A stretch of 41,847 nucleotides of DNA from an uncultured Lachnospiraceae bacterium (GCA_910585905.1 CAJUID010000028.1:1-41847), one strand, 5' to 3'. Positions 25,824 through 34,692 are shown, counted from the first letter of the stretch. Made by a program: numbers and translations. Notes: generated by a model from the sequence alone, not told the origin.

Positions 25824-26726
25824 TCATCTCCTTCCTCTGTACCTGTCATCCCTCTCAGAAGCCCCTTCTGAAATCCGGCGGTTCTGCTTCTGCTGAAATT
25901 CCCTCTCAAACGCCTCCTGTTCTTCCTCAGTAAAATACCAAAATTCACGATTCTGTTCATTCCTCCCAAATCTGGCATCCGGTATATGGAAGGATAGATA
26001 CTCTGCCGCCGCTTGCAATTCTTTTGGTTTGCTAAAATTCGTTATATTCCTTTGCCAGCGGTTATCAATCAATACAAGCTGTAATGTTCGGTGTGTCCTG
26101 ATGCCAGTCTGCGTGTGGTGCTGATGGATCTCATCCACAATAAATATCCCCCTAATGCGGTCAATGCGGTTTACCAGCTCCCCAAGCACCCACTCTCTGC
26201 CAATTGCTACTGCATCAAACCATCGGCCATTCTCCTCTATATCTTTATCCACCATGGCAAATAATTGCTCAACTGGAGGAGCCTCATCTGGATAGGGAAG
26301 CTGTTTCCGAATCGAATCGGCAAGACCACTTTTGGCCGGGAAAAATGTATCACGCACAGCAACATACCCCATATAAATTCCAGAAATCCCCATAACCACC
26401 GCACCGCCACCTGATACCACCAGCGTCACATAATCCTTCATTTCAAAATACTCTCTGTCCTGCTGTAATCCCACAATAAAGAGGGCCGCCAATGCTACAC
26501 CAATTGCTAATAGCAATATTGACCACAACAGCCATGACAGGCGCTTTCTGGTACGACTAAGGCAATACCCCTCTGCAGCGCCATGAGGATTTGTTTTTTC
26601 CCTAACCCAAATCAAAATTAGAATAACAGGAACGGCAAAAATCCGAAGCAAAATCAACAACAATATGTAAATCACTATATTCCATGGCCAACGCAAAAAA
26701 CGTGCACTGCCTTTCTTTTCTTTCAT
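25824..26726 (-). CDS. Membrane protein of unknown function
   Basis: 300 residues. Three or four hydrophobic helices occupy the N-terminal half (about 15-42, 66-90 and 103-125). A soluble C-terminal region follows, with a charged Arg/Glu/Gln-rich tail. Within the soluble part is a conserved-looking segment IFIVDEIHQHHTQTGIRTHRTLQLVLIDN (shown here as parts: IFIVDEIHQHHTQTG at about 189-203). I do not recognise the family. It lies 41 bp after a leucine-rich repeat gene and before a second one, so the three may be co-expressed. No enzymatic motif is clear. Confidence 0.75.
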   Translation of the reverse strand: MKEKKGSARFLRWPWNIVIYILLLILLRIFAVPVILILIWVREKTNPHGAAEGYCLSRTRKRLSWLLWSILLLAIGVALAALFIVGLQQDREYFEMKDYVTLVVSGGGAVVMGISGIYMGYVAVRDTFFPAKSGLADSIRKQLPYPDEAPPVEQLFAMVDKDIEENGRWFDAVAIGREWVLGELVNRIDRIRGIFIVDEIHQHHTQTGIRTHRTLQLVLIDNRWQRNITNFSKPKELQAAAEYLSFHIPDARFGRNEQNREFWYFTEEEQEAFEREFQQKQNRRISEGASERDDRYRGRR

Positions 26727-26766
26727 AAACTCCTATCCCTTTCCCAATTTATTGATATACAGTCCC

Positions 26767-27915
26767 CTATCCTTTCACTTCAACATCATAGTCACATTCC
26801 AGAGTCATTAGTATATCATTTTTGCTAATATCTAACTCTATAATATAATTACTTCTGCAAGATAATGTTTCCAGTTTCACATTTGCGCTGATATCCAAGC
26901 TCCTTAGCTGATTCCCCCCGCAATACAACGCCTCCAGTTCCAAATTATTTTCTAAATCCAATTTCATAAGCTGATTATCATTACATGCTAATTCTGTTAA
27001 TCCCTGATTATTTCGCACATCAAGATCTGTAATCTGATTTTTATGACAATGAAGGACACGAAGTAATATATTCCTGCTTGTATCCAACTTTCTCAGATGA
27101 TTTGTATTACAGTCTAACACCAATAACTTTATTTGATTGCTGACGTCAATATCTGTAATTAAATTATGGTGGCAAGAAAATGTAACTAACTCCTTATTGT
27201 TATGGATATCAATTCCTGTCAATTTGTTTCCATAACAATATAACTCCCTTAAAGCAATATTCCTGCTGACATCTAAAGCCGTAAGTTCATTATCACCACA
27301 CGCTAACACTGTCAATGCATTATTTTTGCTGACATCCAACTTCTGAATCTGGCTTCCAGAGCAATATAGTTCCGTCAATGCAGGTAGCCCGGCAACCGAA
27401 AGTGTTCCTTTTAAATCACAGTTCGTCCAGTTTATTTTGGTAAGCCTTCCGTCTGCATCCCAAAAATATCTGTCCCCATCATCCAAATTATCTATTCCGT
27501 GATATGCCCCAAGAGATTTTTGCTCATCTATAATCTTCTTTACCGCTGCTATATCTGCGGCATTCCTTTTCATTTTATTTTTATCAAGTACAACTACCTT
27601 ACATGTATATTTCCTATCCCCAACTTTTGCCTGAACCTTTGCAGTCCCCTTTTTTACTGCAGTTATCTTGACACTTTTTTTCGTTTTCTTTGCCAATGTT
27701 ATATACTTTTTGCCCGTCTTTATGCTCCAAGTCACCTTTGCCTTATTATTTTTTAGTCGCAATATCTTACTATTTCCAGTCTTAACCGTAATTTTCTTAC
27801 TGCTCAATACAACTTTTCCTGCTGCAGACGCCACTTGCCCCGAAAAACTCTTAACTAACATAGCCATTCCCAGCAAAATCATTATTGAATTTACAAAAAA
27901 CCGTTTCTTCTTCAT
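26767..27915 (-). CDS. Secreted leucine-rich repeat protein with Ig-like domain
   Basis: 382 residues. A signal peptide (about 1-32) is followed by a lysine-rich Big_2-like domain (about 33-110), a short helical link, and about ten 21-residue internalin-type repeats with the pattern LxCxxNxLxxLDVSxNxxL (about 165-375). Each repeat has a Cys in the position before the Asn ladder. This class differs from the BspA-like protein downstream. I use the second of two close ATGs (27915), which has AAGGGG six bases upstream; the first ATG abuts that site. No wall anchor is visible. Adhesion or protein binding is the likely role. Confidence 0.85.
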   Translation of the reverse strand: MKKKRFFVNSIMILLGMAMLVKSFSGQVASAAGKVVLSSKKITVKTGNSKILRLKNNKAKVTWSIKTGKKYITLAKKTKKSVKITAVKKGTAKVQAKVGDRKYTCKVVVLDKNKMKRNAADIAAVKKIIDEQKSLGAYHGIDNLDDGDRYFWDADGRLTKINWTNCDLKGTLSVAGLPALTELYCSGSQIQKLDVSKNNALTVLACGDNELTALDVSRNIALRELYCYGNKLTGIDIHNNKELVTFSCHHNLITDIDVSNQIKLLVLDCNTNHLRKLDTSRNILLRVLHCHKNQITDLDVRNNQGLTELACNDNQLMKLDLENNLELEALYCGGNQLRSLDISANVKLETLSCRSNYIIELDISKNDILMTLECDYDVEVKG

Positions 27916-27956
27916 TTTCATCCCCTTATTTCTATACTTTTCTATCCTATTATGCC

Positions 27957-27990
27957 AGATAAGGGCAAAACTAACGTTTTGCCCTTATCT
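27957..27990. repeat. 15-bp perfect inverted repeat
   Basis: AGATAAGGGCAAAAC (27957-27971) and GTTTTGCCCTTATCT (27976-27990) are exact reverse complements with a 4-base loop. It lies between the leucine-rich repeat gene start and repeat copy E. No T run follows on either strand, so it is not a standard terminator. Confidence 0.6.
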
Positions 27991-28001
27991 TCATTCCACC
28001 T

Positions 28002-28140
28002 AGTCAAATACCCCGCTGCAAAGCAACGGGGCATGACTTAGCTTCTCTAAAGGAACCATTTGGTTCCTTGGCAAGTGCCGCCCCAAGTGACGGGGTATTA
28101 GGTCTCCGCTCCGCTTCGGTCGTTGCTTACACGAGAATAA
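28002..28140 (+). repeat. Structured repeat copy E
   Basis: It starts AGTCAAATACCCCGCTGC and contains CGGGGCATGACTTAGCTTCT, both identical to copy D. An extra hairpin (GGAACC / GGTTCC near 28051-28066) is inserted in its inner loop. The 3' part is reduced to CGTTGCT...CGAGAATAAA. It is intergenic, in the same orientation as copies A-D. Confidence 0.8.
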
Positions 28141-28178
28141 ATCGGCCTTCAATATACTCTGACCATCTAAACTTTTGG

Positions 28179-28379
28179 CTATACCATTATGTCAATATTT
28201 CCACCCAAATTCGGGCTTACTGAATTTTCCATAACAGAACGGTCAATTAAATCTACTACACCTGCACCAAGCGTTTCCATCATATCAAGACTCTTAGCCA
28301 ACATCGCTGTGCCAATCGCAGTAGAAGCCTTTGCCTGTGAAAGCCCCATAGACAAACCTGCAATATCTAAAATCTCCAT
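28179..28379 (-). CDS. yjfB: YjfB family putative motility protein
   Basis: 66 residues, a normal length for the YjfB family. It has the family's opening ILDIAGLSMGLSQAK and closing VSPNLGGNIDIMV. GGAGG lies just before the ATG. YjfB proteins are linked to motility gene sets in Firmicutes, but the molecular role is unknown. It lies after the tpiA terminator and before repeat copy E, apart from any other motility gene. Confidence 0.88.
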   Translation of the reverse strand: MEILDIAGLSMGLSQAKASTAIGTAMLAKSLDMMETLGAGVVDLIDRSVMENSVSPNLGGNIDIMV

Positions 28380-28433
28380 ATCCCTGCCCTCCTTCCTTCA
28401 AATTATAACACTGTTTTCGCAGCATTTTACCAT

Positions 28434-28467
28434 AATTGCCAGACAGCAACAACGCTATCTGGCAATT
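28434..28467 (-). terminator. Terminator-like hairpin after tpiA
   Basis: AATTGCCAGA (28434-28443) pairs perfectly with TCTGGCAATT (28458-28467). It starts 32 bp past the tpiA stop on the minus strand. U-rich bases follow only partly. Confidence 0.6.
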
Positions 28468-28498
28468 ACATCTTATCTATATATCGTCCTAAAGAGCA

Positions 28499-29251
28499 TT
28501 ATTTATTATAGTTGACAATCTTCCCAAAGTCAGGCTTAAGAGAAGCACCGCCAATTAAACCACCATCAATATCAGGCTTTGACAACAGTTCTGCAGCATT
28601 TTCGGCATTCATAGAACCGCCATACTGAATACGGACAGCATCTGCCGTTGCAGCGTCATATACCTCAGCGATACAGTCACGAATCCCTTTGCACACCTCC
28701 TGTGCCTGATCTGCTGTAGCAGTCTTGCCAGTTCCAATTGCCCAGATTGGTTCATATGCAATTACCATACTCTTTACCTGGTCTGCTGTTACACCAGAAA
28801 GATCGGACTTAATCTGAAGACGAATCCAATCCATAGTAACACCAAGCTCTCTCTGCTCTAATGATTCACCACAGCAAAGAATCGGGGTAAGGCCTGCCTC
28901 AAATGCTTTTTTCACTTTCTTATTTAATAAGCAGTCATCCTCCTTAAAATAATCACGGCGCTCTGAGTGGCCAAGAATCACATACTTAACACCTGCATCT
29001 ACCAACATCGCTGCAGATATCTCACCTGTGTAAGCTCCACTCTCCTCAAAGTACATATTTTCAGCACCAACTGAAACATTAGATCCCTTGACAGCCTCTA
29101 CAACTGGTACAATATCAATTGCTGGCACACAGTATACTACATCCACATTATCATTCTTTACTAAATCCTTTAACTCATCTACCAAAGCAACTGCCTCGCT
29201 AGGAGTTTTATTCATTTTCCAGTTTCCTGCAATAATTTTCTTTCTTGCCAT
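28499..29251 (-). CDS. tpiA: Triosephosphate isomerase
   Basis: Interconverts dihydroxyacetone phosphate and glyceraldehyde 3-phosphate. 250 residues. Active-site residues N10, K12 (GNWKMNK), H95 (GHSERR) and E167 (AYEPIWAIGTG) are all present. The ATG at 29251 has GAGGT five bases upstream. A longer frame upstream has no support. It follows pgk by 94 bp, and a 10-bp perfect hairpin (CAAGTTTGTG 29289-29298 with CACAAACTTG 29315-29324) lies in that gap. Confidence 0.97.
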   Translation of the reverse strand: MARKKIIAGNWKMNKTPSEAVALVDELKDLVKNDNVDVVYCVPAIDIVPVVEAVKGSNVSVGAENMYFEESGAYTGEISAAMLVDAGVKYVILGHSERRDYFKEDDCLLNKKVKKAFEAGLTPILCCGESLEQRELGVTMDWIRLQIKSDLSGVTADQVKSMVIAYEPIWAIGTGKTATADQAQEVCKGIRDCIAEVYDAATADAVRIQYGGSMNAENAAELLSKPDIDGGLIGGASLKPDFGKIVNYNK

Positions 29252-29288
29252 TTTTAACCTCATTTCTGCGCTGCTTATAGCGCATTCC

Positions 29289-29324
29289 CAAGTTTGTGAC
29301 AAGCAACGCACAAGCACAAACTTG
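29289..29324. other. Hairpin between pgk and tpiA
   Basis: CAAGTTTGTG and CACAAACTTG are exact reverse complements with a 16-base spacer. It could be an RNA processing or stability element of the gap-pgk-tpiA mRNA. No U run follows, so termination is less likely. Confidence 0.5.
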
Positions 29325-29345
29325 ATATATTATATTTCAATGCTT

Positions 29346-30545
29346 CTATTTATCGTCTGCTGCCACTACACCTGGAAGCTCCTTGCCCTCTAAGAACTCA
29401 AGAGAAGCACCGCCACCTGTAGAAATATGTGTCATCTTATCGCCAAATCCTAACTGGTTTACGGCTGCTGCACTATCACCACCGCCAATAATTGTTGTTG
29501 CGCCCTCAAGCTCTGCCATAGCCTTAGCTACCTCAATCGTGCCCTTTGCAAAGTTTGGCATCTCAAAGCATCCCATTGGTCCATTCCAGACAACAGTCTT
29601 AGCACCCTTAACTGCATCTGCAAAAAGCTTAGCGGACTCAGCCCCGATGTCAAGTCCTTCCATATCAGCTGGAATCTCACCGCGGCCTACTGTCTTAAAG
29701 TTTGCATCATTAGAGAAATCATCAGCTGCTACTGTATCAACAGGAATCAGAAGCTTAACGCCCTTCTCTTCTGCCTTCTTTTCCATATCAAGTGCATACT
29801 GCTTGTAATCCTCTTCCAAAAGAGACTTTCCAACTTCTTCGCCATGTGCTGCCATAAATGTATAAGCCATGCCGCCGCCGATAATCAATGTATCAACCTT
29901 GTCAAGAAGATTGTTAATAACAGAAATCTTTGAAGAAACCTTTGCGCCGCCAAGAATTGCAACAAACGGCCTTGTAGGATTATTTACTGCATTTCCAAGG
30001 AAATCAATTTCCTTCTGCATTAAATAACCAACTACACAATCCCCATCCACAAACTTTGTAACTCCTACATTGGAGCAGTGTGCTCTATGAGCTGTGCCAA
30101 ACGCATCATTTACAAAAACATCTGCTAAAGAAGCAAGCTCTTTAGAGAATGCTTCCCCATTCTTTGTCTCTTCTACACGGTAACGTGTATTTTCAAGAAG
30201 AATCACATCACCGTCACTCATAGCTGCTACAGCCGCTTTTGCATTGTCGCCAACTACATTATCATCTGCTGCAAACTTCACTTCCTGGCCTAACAATTCA
30301 GTTAATCTCTTTGCAACTGGTGCCAAAGACAGCTCTGGCTTTGGCTCTCCCTTCGGCTTGCCAAGGTGAGAACAAAGAATTACTTTGCCGCCATCCGCAA
30401 TCAACTTCTTAATAGTAGGAAGAGCTGCAACCAGACGGTTTTCATCCGTAATCTTCCCGTCCTGAAGTGGTACATTAAAATCGCAGCGGACAAGCACTTT
30501 CTTTCCCTTTACATTAATATCATCAACAGATTTCTTATTTAACAT
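29346..30545 (-). CDS. pgk: Phosphoglycerate kinase
   Basis: Transfers phosphate from 1,3-bisphosphoglycerate to ADP. 399 residues. Motifs include VLVRCDFNVP (about 17-26), the SHLGKPKGEPKP loop, and the C-terminal nucleotide-binding GGGDSAAA followed by THISTGGGASLE. I start it at the ATG at 30545, which has GGAGG eight bases upstream, rather than the ATG 15 bases earlier. It lies between gap and tpiA. Confidence 0.97.
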   Translation of the reverse strand: MLNKKSVDDINVKGKKVLVRCDFNVPLQDGKITDENRLVAALPTIKKLIADGGKVILCSHLGKPKGEPKPELSLAPVAKRLTELLGQEVKFAADDNVVGDNAKAAVAAMSDGDVILLENTRYRVEETKNGEAFSKELASLADVFVNDAFGTAHRAHCSNVGVTKFVDGDCVVGYLMQKEIDFLGNAVNNPTRPFVAILGGAKVSSKISVINNLLDKVDTLIIGGGMAYTFMAAHGEEVGKSLLEEDYKQYALDMEKKAEEKGVKLLIPVDTVAADDFSNDANFKTVGRGEIPADMEGLDIGAESAKLFADAVKGAKTVVWNGPMGCFEMPNFAKGTIEVAKAMAELEGATTIIGGGDSAAAVNQLGFGDKMTHISTGGGASLEFLEGKELPGVVAADDK

Positions 30546-30585
30546 GATTATATCCTCCAAATTTACAATTTTTCTACCCTAAACA

Positions 30586-30622
30586 CAAAAACAGGCCCGG
30601 CCCAATGAAAGACCGGACCCGT
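30586..30622 (-). terminator. Intrinsic terminator between gap and pgk
   Basis: On the minus strand GGTCCGG (30619-30613) pairs with CCGGGCC (30600-30594), with one G-U pair in RNA, and TGTTTTTG follows. No promoter is visible in the remaining 40 bp before pgk, so partial read-through is the likely way pgk and tpiA are expressed. Confidence 0.65.
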
Positions 30623-30723
30623 ATATGGATCTTAATTCAAATATCCAACTTTGACTATGCAAACTCCAAGATATACTTGATTGTCCAAAAACAATCTTTT
30701 GAGTGCATATCCGTTTCGTTTAA

Positions 30724-31740
30724 TTATGCTAACTCTGAGAAGTATTTGATTGTTCTTACCATCTGAGATGTGTAAGAGTTCTCATTGTCATACCAAGAGA
30801 TAACCTGTACTTCATATAAATCATCAGAAACCTTGGATACCATTGTCTGTGTAGCATCAAAGAGAGAACCATATCTCATTCCGATGATATCAGAAGAAAC
30901 GATCTCATCCTCGTTATAACCAAATGACTCATTTGCTGCTGCCTTCATAGCTGCATTGATGCCGTCAACTGTAATGTCATTGCCCTTAACAACTGCTGTT
31001 AAGATTGTTGTAGAACCTGTAGGGGTTGGAACACGCTGTGCAGAACCGATTAACTTGCCATTCAATTCAGGAATAACAAGGCCGATTGCCTTAGCTGCAC
31101 CTGTTGAGTTAGGAACGATATTAACTGCTGCTGCACGGGATCTTCTCAAATCACCCTTTCTCTGTGGTCCGTCAAGTGTCATCTGATCACCTGTGTATGC
31201 ATGGATTGTTACCATGATACCAGACTGAATCTCAGCATACTTGTTCAAAGCGTCAGCCATAGGTGCTAAACAGTTTGTTGTACAAGAAGCTGCAGAAATA
31301 ATTGTATCCTCTGCCTTTAATGTCTGGTGGTTTGTGTTAAATACAATTGTAGGAAGATCATTACCTGCAGGAGCAGAAATAACTACCTTGCGGGCACCTG
31401 CATTAATATGAGCCTGTGCCTTATCCTTAGAGGTATAGAAACCAGAACACTCAAGAACTACATCAACTCCAAGATCTCCCCAAGGGCAATTGTTTGCATC
31501 TGGGAAAGCGTAGATTTTGATTTCCTTGCCATCTACTGTGATAGAATCATCACTTGCAGATACTGTATCAGCCTTCTCATACTTACCCTGTGATGAATCA
31601 TACTTTAAAAGATGAGCAAGCATCTTAGGGCTTGTCAAATCATTGATTGCTACTACTTCATAACCTTCTGCACCAAACATCTGTCTGAATGCAAGACGTC
31701 CGATACGTCCAAAACCATTGATTGCAACTTTAACTGCCAT
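30724..31740 (-). CDS. gap: Glyceraldehyde-3-phosphate dehydrogenase
   Basis: NAD-dependent type I glycolytic enzyme, 338 residues. The Rossmann motif INGFGRIGR (7-15) and catalytic C153 in SAASCTTNCLAP are present, with the downstream His in HAYTGDQ. AGGAGG precedes the ATG. It is the first gene of a gap-pgk-tpiA set and has a clear promoter and an operator-like palindrome upstream. Confidence 0.97.
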   Translation of the reverse strand: MAVKVAINGFGRIGRLAFRQMFGAEGYEVVAINDLTSPKMLAHLLKYDSSQGKYEKADTVSASDDSITVDGKEIKIYAFPDANNCPWGDLGVDVVLECSGFYTSKDKAQAHINAGARKVVISAPAGNDLPTIVFNTNHQTLKAEDTIISAASCTTNCLAPMADALNKYAEIQSGIMVTIHAYTGDQMTLDGPQRKGDLRRSRAAAVNIVPNSTGAAKAIGLVIPELNGKLIGSAQRVPTPTGSTTILTAVVKGNDITVDGINAAMKAAANESFGYNEDEIVSSDIIGMRYGSLFDATQTMVSKVSDDLYEVQVISWYDNENSYTSQMVRTIKYFSELA

Positions 31741-31772
31741 GTTAAAATCCTCCTAATAATAAATTTTATAAT

Positions 31773-31800
31773 TTGCCATAAGAACTTGTCCATATGGCAA
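31773..31800 (-). other. Hairpin in gap leader
   Basis: TTGCCATA (31773-31780) pairs perfectly with TATGGCAA (31793-31800). It lies 15 bp upstream of the gap ribosome binding site and would form in the 5' untranslated RNA. It may protect the mRNA. Confidence 0.5.
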
Positions 31801-31817
31801 TTAACCATATTTTTACT

Positions 31818-31834
31818 GATATGTTAAACATATC
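31818..31834. promoter_or_regulatory. Operator-like 17-bp palindrome at gap
   Basis: GATATGTT-A-AACATATC is a perfect 8+1+8 inverted repeat. It begins about where the gap transcript should start (the -10 ends at 31843), a typical repressor position. It does not match the Rex or CggR operators I know. Confidence 0.5.
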
Positions 31835-31842
31835 CATCTCCT

Positions 31843-31871
31843 ATTGTAATCAATTTGGCCAAAAATTACAA
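31843..31871 (-). promoter_or_regulatory. gap promoter
   Basis: On the minus strand TTGTAA (31871-31866), 17 bp, TACAAT (31848-31843). The spacer contains TTTGGCCAAA, a 10-bp palindrome. Confidence 0.6.
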
Positions 31872-31921
31872 GATTTTTTTCAAAATAAACTATATTTCAA
31901 TTAAATTTCATCGCATTGCAA

Positions 31922-32449
31922 TTATATCCCCTGCTGCCAAAGACAGATTTTTCCATTTTTCAGCGACTCCGGTACCAAAATCGTCCTCTGGTTGGATGAG
32001 CCTTTAAATGCAAGCCCCAAATCCTTTTTGTCAATCATAAACTCTCCATCCACCAATACATCAAGATAAGACAAAAACTCTTCGGTCTCGTCCCACTCCG
32101 AAACCATACGGCCAAGGATATCTTTCTCAAAATCATAACCAGTAAAGCACCAGATGTTTTTCTTTGGATATTCCTCCTTCACCTCCTTGACCAGAGGAAG
32201 CAGCCCTTTCTGGTTGACATGCTCAAAAGGTTCTCCGCCCAATAATGTCAGCCCCTTAATATACTCCGGCTTCATATATTCCAGAATCAGGTTTGCTGTC
32301 TTTCCAGTAAATGGTTTCCCATACTGAAAATCCCATGTCTCTGGATTAAAGCATTCCTTACAGTGATGGGTACAGCCGCTTACAAAAAGCGACACCCTAA
32401 CACCTGGGCCATTTGCCACATCATACTGCTTTATATCTGCGTAATTCAT
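31922..32449 (-). CDS. nrdG: Anaerobic ribonucleotide reductase activating enzyme
   Basis: Radical-SAM enzyme that installs the glycyl radical on NrdD. 175 residues. The CxxxCxxC motif is C26, C30, C33 (CTHHCKEC), followed by the LTLLGGEP segment. The ATG at 32449 has GGAG five bases upstream. A longer frame to 32518 has no ribosome binding site. It follows nrdD by 77 bp and shares its transcript. Confidence 0.96.
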   Translation of the reverse strand: MNYADIKQYDVANGPGVRVSLFVSGCTHHCKECFNPETWDFQYGKPFTGKTANLILEYMKPEYIKGLTLLGGEPFEHVNQKGLLPLVKEVKEEYPKKNIWCFTGYDFEKDILGRMVSEWDETEEFLSYLDVLVDGEFMIDKKDLGLAFKGSSNQRTILVPESLKNGKICLWQQGI

Positions 32450-32526
32450 TTTCTCTCCTAATTCATATTTTATACAATCCATAACATCTGTCTGGAAACA
32501 AAATACCTTTTGGCCCAAACATTATA

Positions 32527-34653
32527 TTATAAATGAAGTACACGGGAATTAATTTCCTTTGTCTTCCCAACATTCCAAAAGTTTTCCCCGAGATAACCAC
32601 AAGTTCTTCTTGTCACATTCATTTTATTCTTATCCTTGTTATGACACTGTGGGCATTCCCATTCTAGATTTTTATTTATTATTATCTCACCGTCATACCC
32701 ACATACATGGCAGTAATCCGACTTTGTATTAAACTCGGCATATTGGATGTTTTCATATATAAAACGCACGACATCCTCCAACGCCTCTAGGTTATGACGC
32801 ATATTCGGTATTTCTACATAAGAAATCGATCCGCCGGAAGAAATTTTCTGGAACTGGCTCTCAAACTGAAACTTTGTAAAAGCATCAATTTTTTCACGGA
32901 CATCTACATGATAAGAATTCGTATAATACCCTTTATCTGTCACATCCTTTACAACACCAAACTTTTTGCGGTCAATCTCTGCAAAACGGTAACAAAGGCT
33001 CTCAGCCGGCGTTCCATACAGCGCAAATCCGATACCAGTCTCTAGCTTCCAAGTATCACAGGCCAGACGGAGCCGCTTCATAAGGCGGAGCGCAAAATTT
33101 GTCCCCTTCGGGTCTGTATGGCTAACCCCTGTCATCAGCTTTGTCGTCTCATAAAGGCCAATATATCCTAGTGAAATAGATGAATAGCCATCATGTAGCA
33201 GCCTATCAATCTTTTCGCCCTTTTTCAACCTTGCAATCGCCCCATACTGCCAATGAATCGGGCTAACATTTGAAAGCGTCCCCTCCAGGGAATGATGCCT
33301 GCACATCAGCGCTTCAAAGCAAAGCGAAAGTCTCTCCTCCAAAAGTGTCCAGAATTCTTCCTCATCACCGGAAGCAAGCAGTGCAATCTGCGGCAAGTTT
33401 ATGCTGACTACTCCCTGGTTAAAACGGCCTTCAAATTTATATTTACCATTTTCATCCTTCCATGGAGCCAGAAAACTTCGGCATCCCATACAGGCAAAAA
33501 CATTTCCCTCATAATTTTCACGCATCTTCTTAGCAGAAATATAGTCTGGATACATTCTTTTTGCAGAACATTTTACCGCAAGACGCGTCAGATAATCATA
33601 CTTGCCGCCCTTTAAACAGTTATGCTCATCTAAAACATAGATTAATTTCGGGAACGCTGGCGTCACATACACACCCTTCTCATTCTTAATACCTTCAATG
33701 CGCTGCTTTAAAATTTCCTCAATAATCATCGCATTTTCTTCAATATAAGGGTCTTCTCTGTCTAGATTCAAGAAAAGTGTTACAAACGGTGACTGCCCAT
33801 TTGTAGTCATCAGCGTATTAATTTGGTACTGAATAGTCTGTACCCCGGACTTTAACTCATCATTTACACGATCCCTAACAAACTCATCCCTAATTTCCTT
33901 GCTAATCGTATCCCCATATTTTTTATTAAAATGTTTCTCATATTTTTTACGGCTCTTGCGCAGATATCTTCCAAGATGCCTAATATCCACTGACTGCCCT
34001 CCATACTGGCTGCTTGCCACCGCAGATATAATCTGCGTCATAACAGTACATGCCACCTGAAAGCTTTTCGGGCTTTCAATCAATTTCCCATTCATAACCG
34101 TGCCATTTTCCAGCATATCACCAATATTAATCAGGCAACAGTTAAAAATACTCTGAAGGAAATAATCCATATCATGAAAATGAAGAATGCCTTCTTCATG
34201 CGCTTTTACAATTTTATCTGGCAAAAGCACACGCTTTGTCAAATCCTTGGAAACCTCACCGGCTATCAAATCACGCTGCGTAGATGCAATATATGCGTTC
34301 TTATTAGAATTTTCTTCCATTACACTTTTATTGCTATTCTTAATCAAGCTCATAATCGAATCATCCGTCGTATTCGCCTGACGCACCATCTGTCTGGTAT
34401 AGCGGTAGATAATATATTTCTTTGCGAGCTCATATTTCCGTTCACTCATAAGCTTCTGCTCAATAATATCCTGAATATCTTCAACCATAAGATTATCAGC
34501 GCTCATATTTTCAATCCCTGCAACAATCGACTCAATCTTTTCATCCGTCATCTGATCATATCGGTCAACCTCTGCATTTGCCTTCTGAATCGCAATAATA
34601 ATCTTGTTGCGGTCATATTCTACCACTCTGCCATCCCTTTTTGTAACCTTCAT
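32527..34653 (-). CDS. nrdD: Anaerobic ribonucleoside-triphosphate reductase (class III)
   Basis: Makes deoxynucleotides without oxygen through a glycyl radical. 708 residues. N-terminal ATP-cone (about 1-90), the barrel domain, a zinc site of two Cys pairs (CHVCG and CPQC near the C-terminus), and the radical glycine G686 in RRTCGYLG. GGGAG precedes the ATG. The gene is transcribed with nrdG from a TATAAT promoter overlapped by an NrdR box. Its leader contains a 50-bp perfect palindrome. Confidence 0.97.
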   Translation of the reverse strand: MKVTKRDGRVVEYDRNKIIIAIQKANAEVDRYDQMTDEKIESIVAGIENMSADNLMVEDIQDIIEQKLMSERKYELAKKYIIYRYTRQMVRQANTTDDSIMSLIKNSNKSVMEENSNKNAYIASTQRDLIAGEVSKDLTKRVLLPDKIVKAHEEGILHFHDMDYFLQSIFNCCLINIGDMLENGTVMNGKLIESPKSFQVACTVMTQIISAVASSQYGGQSVDIRHLGRYLRKSRKKYEKHFNKKYGDTISKEIRDEFVRDRVNDELKSGVQTIQYQINTLMTTNGQSPFVTLFLNLDREDPYIEENAMIIEEILKQRIEGIKNEKGVYVTPAFPKLIYVLDEHNCLKGGKYDYLTRLAVKCSAKRMYPDYISAKKMRENYEGNVFACMGCRSFLAPWKDENGKYKFEGRFNQGVVSINLPQIALLASGDEEEFWTLLEERLSLCFEALMCRHHSLEGTLSNVSPIHWQYGAIARLKKGEKIDRLLHDGYSSISLGYIGLYETTKLMTGVSHTDPKGTNFALRLMKRLRLACDTWKLETGIGFALYGTPAESLCYRFAEIDRKKFGVVKDVTDKGYYTNSYHVDVREKIDAFTKFQFESQFQKISSGGSISYVEIPNMRHNLEALEDVVRFIYENIQYAEFNTKSDYCHVCGYDGEIIINKNLEWECPQCHNKDKNKMNVTRRTCGYLGENFWNVGKTKEINSRVLHL

Positions 34654-34692
34654 GTCTCCCTACATCCTCCTTCATGATTGTTCTCCTCCACT

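Noticed and set aside
34660..34678. Possible leader peptide ATG upstream of nrdD
   Set aside because: The frame runs into nrdD out of register and shows no regulatory codon run or protein likeness.
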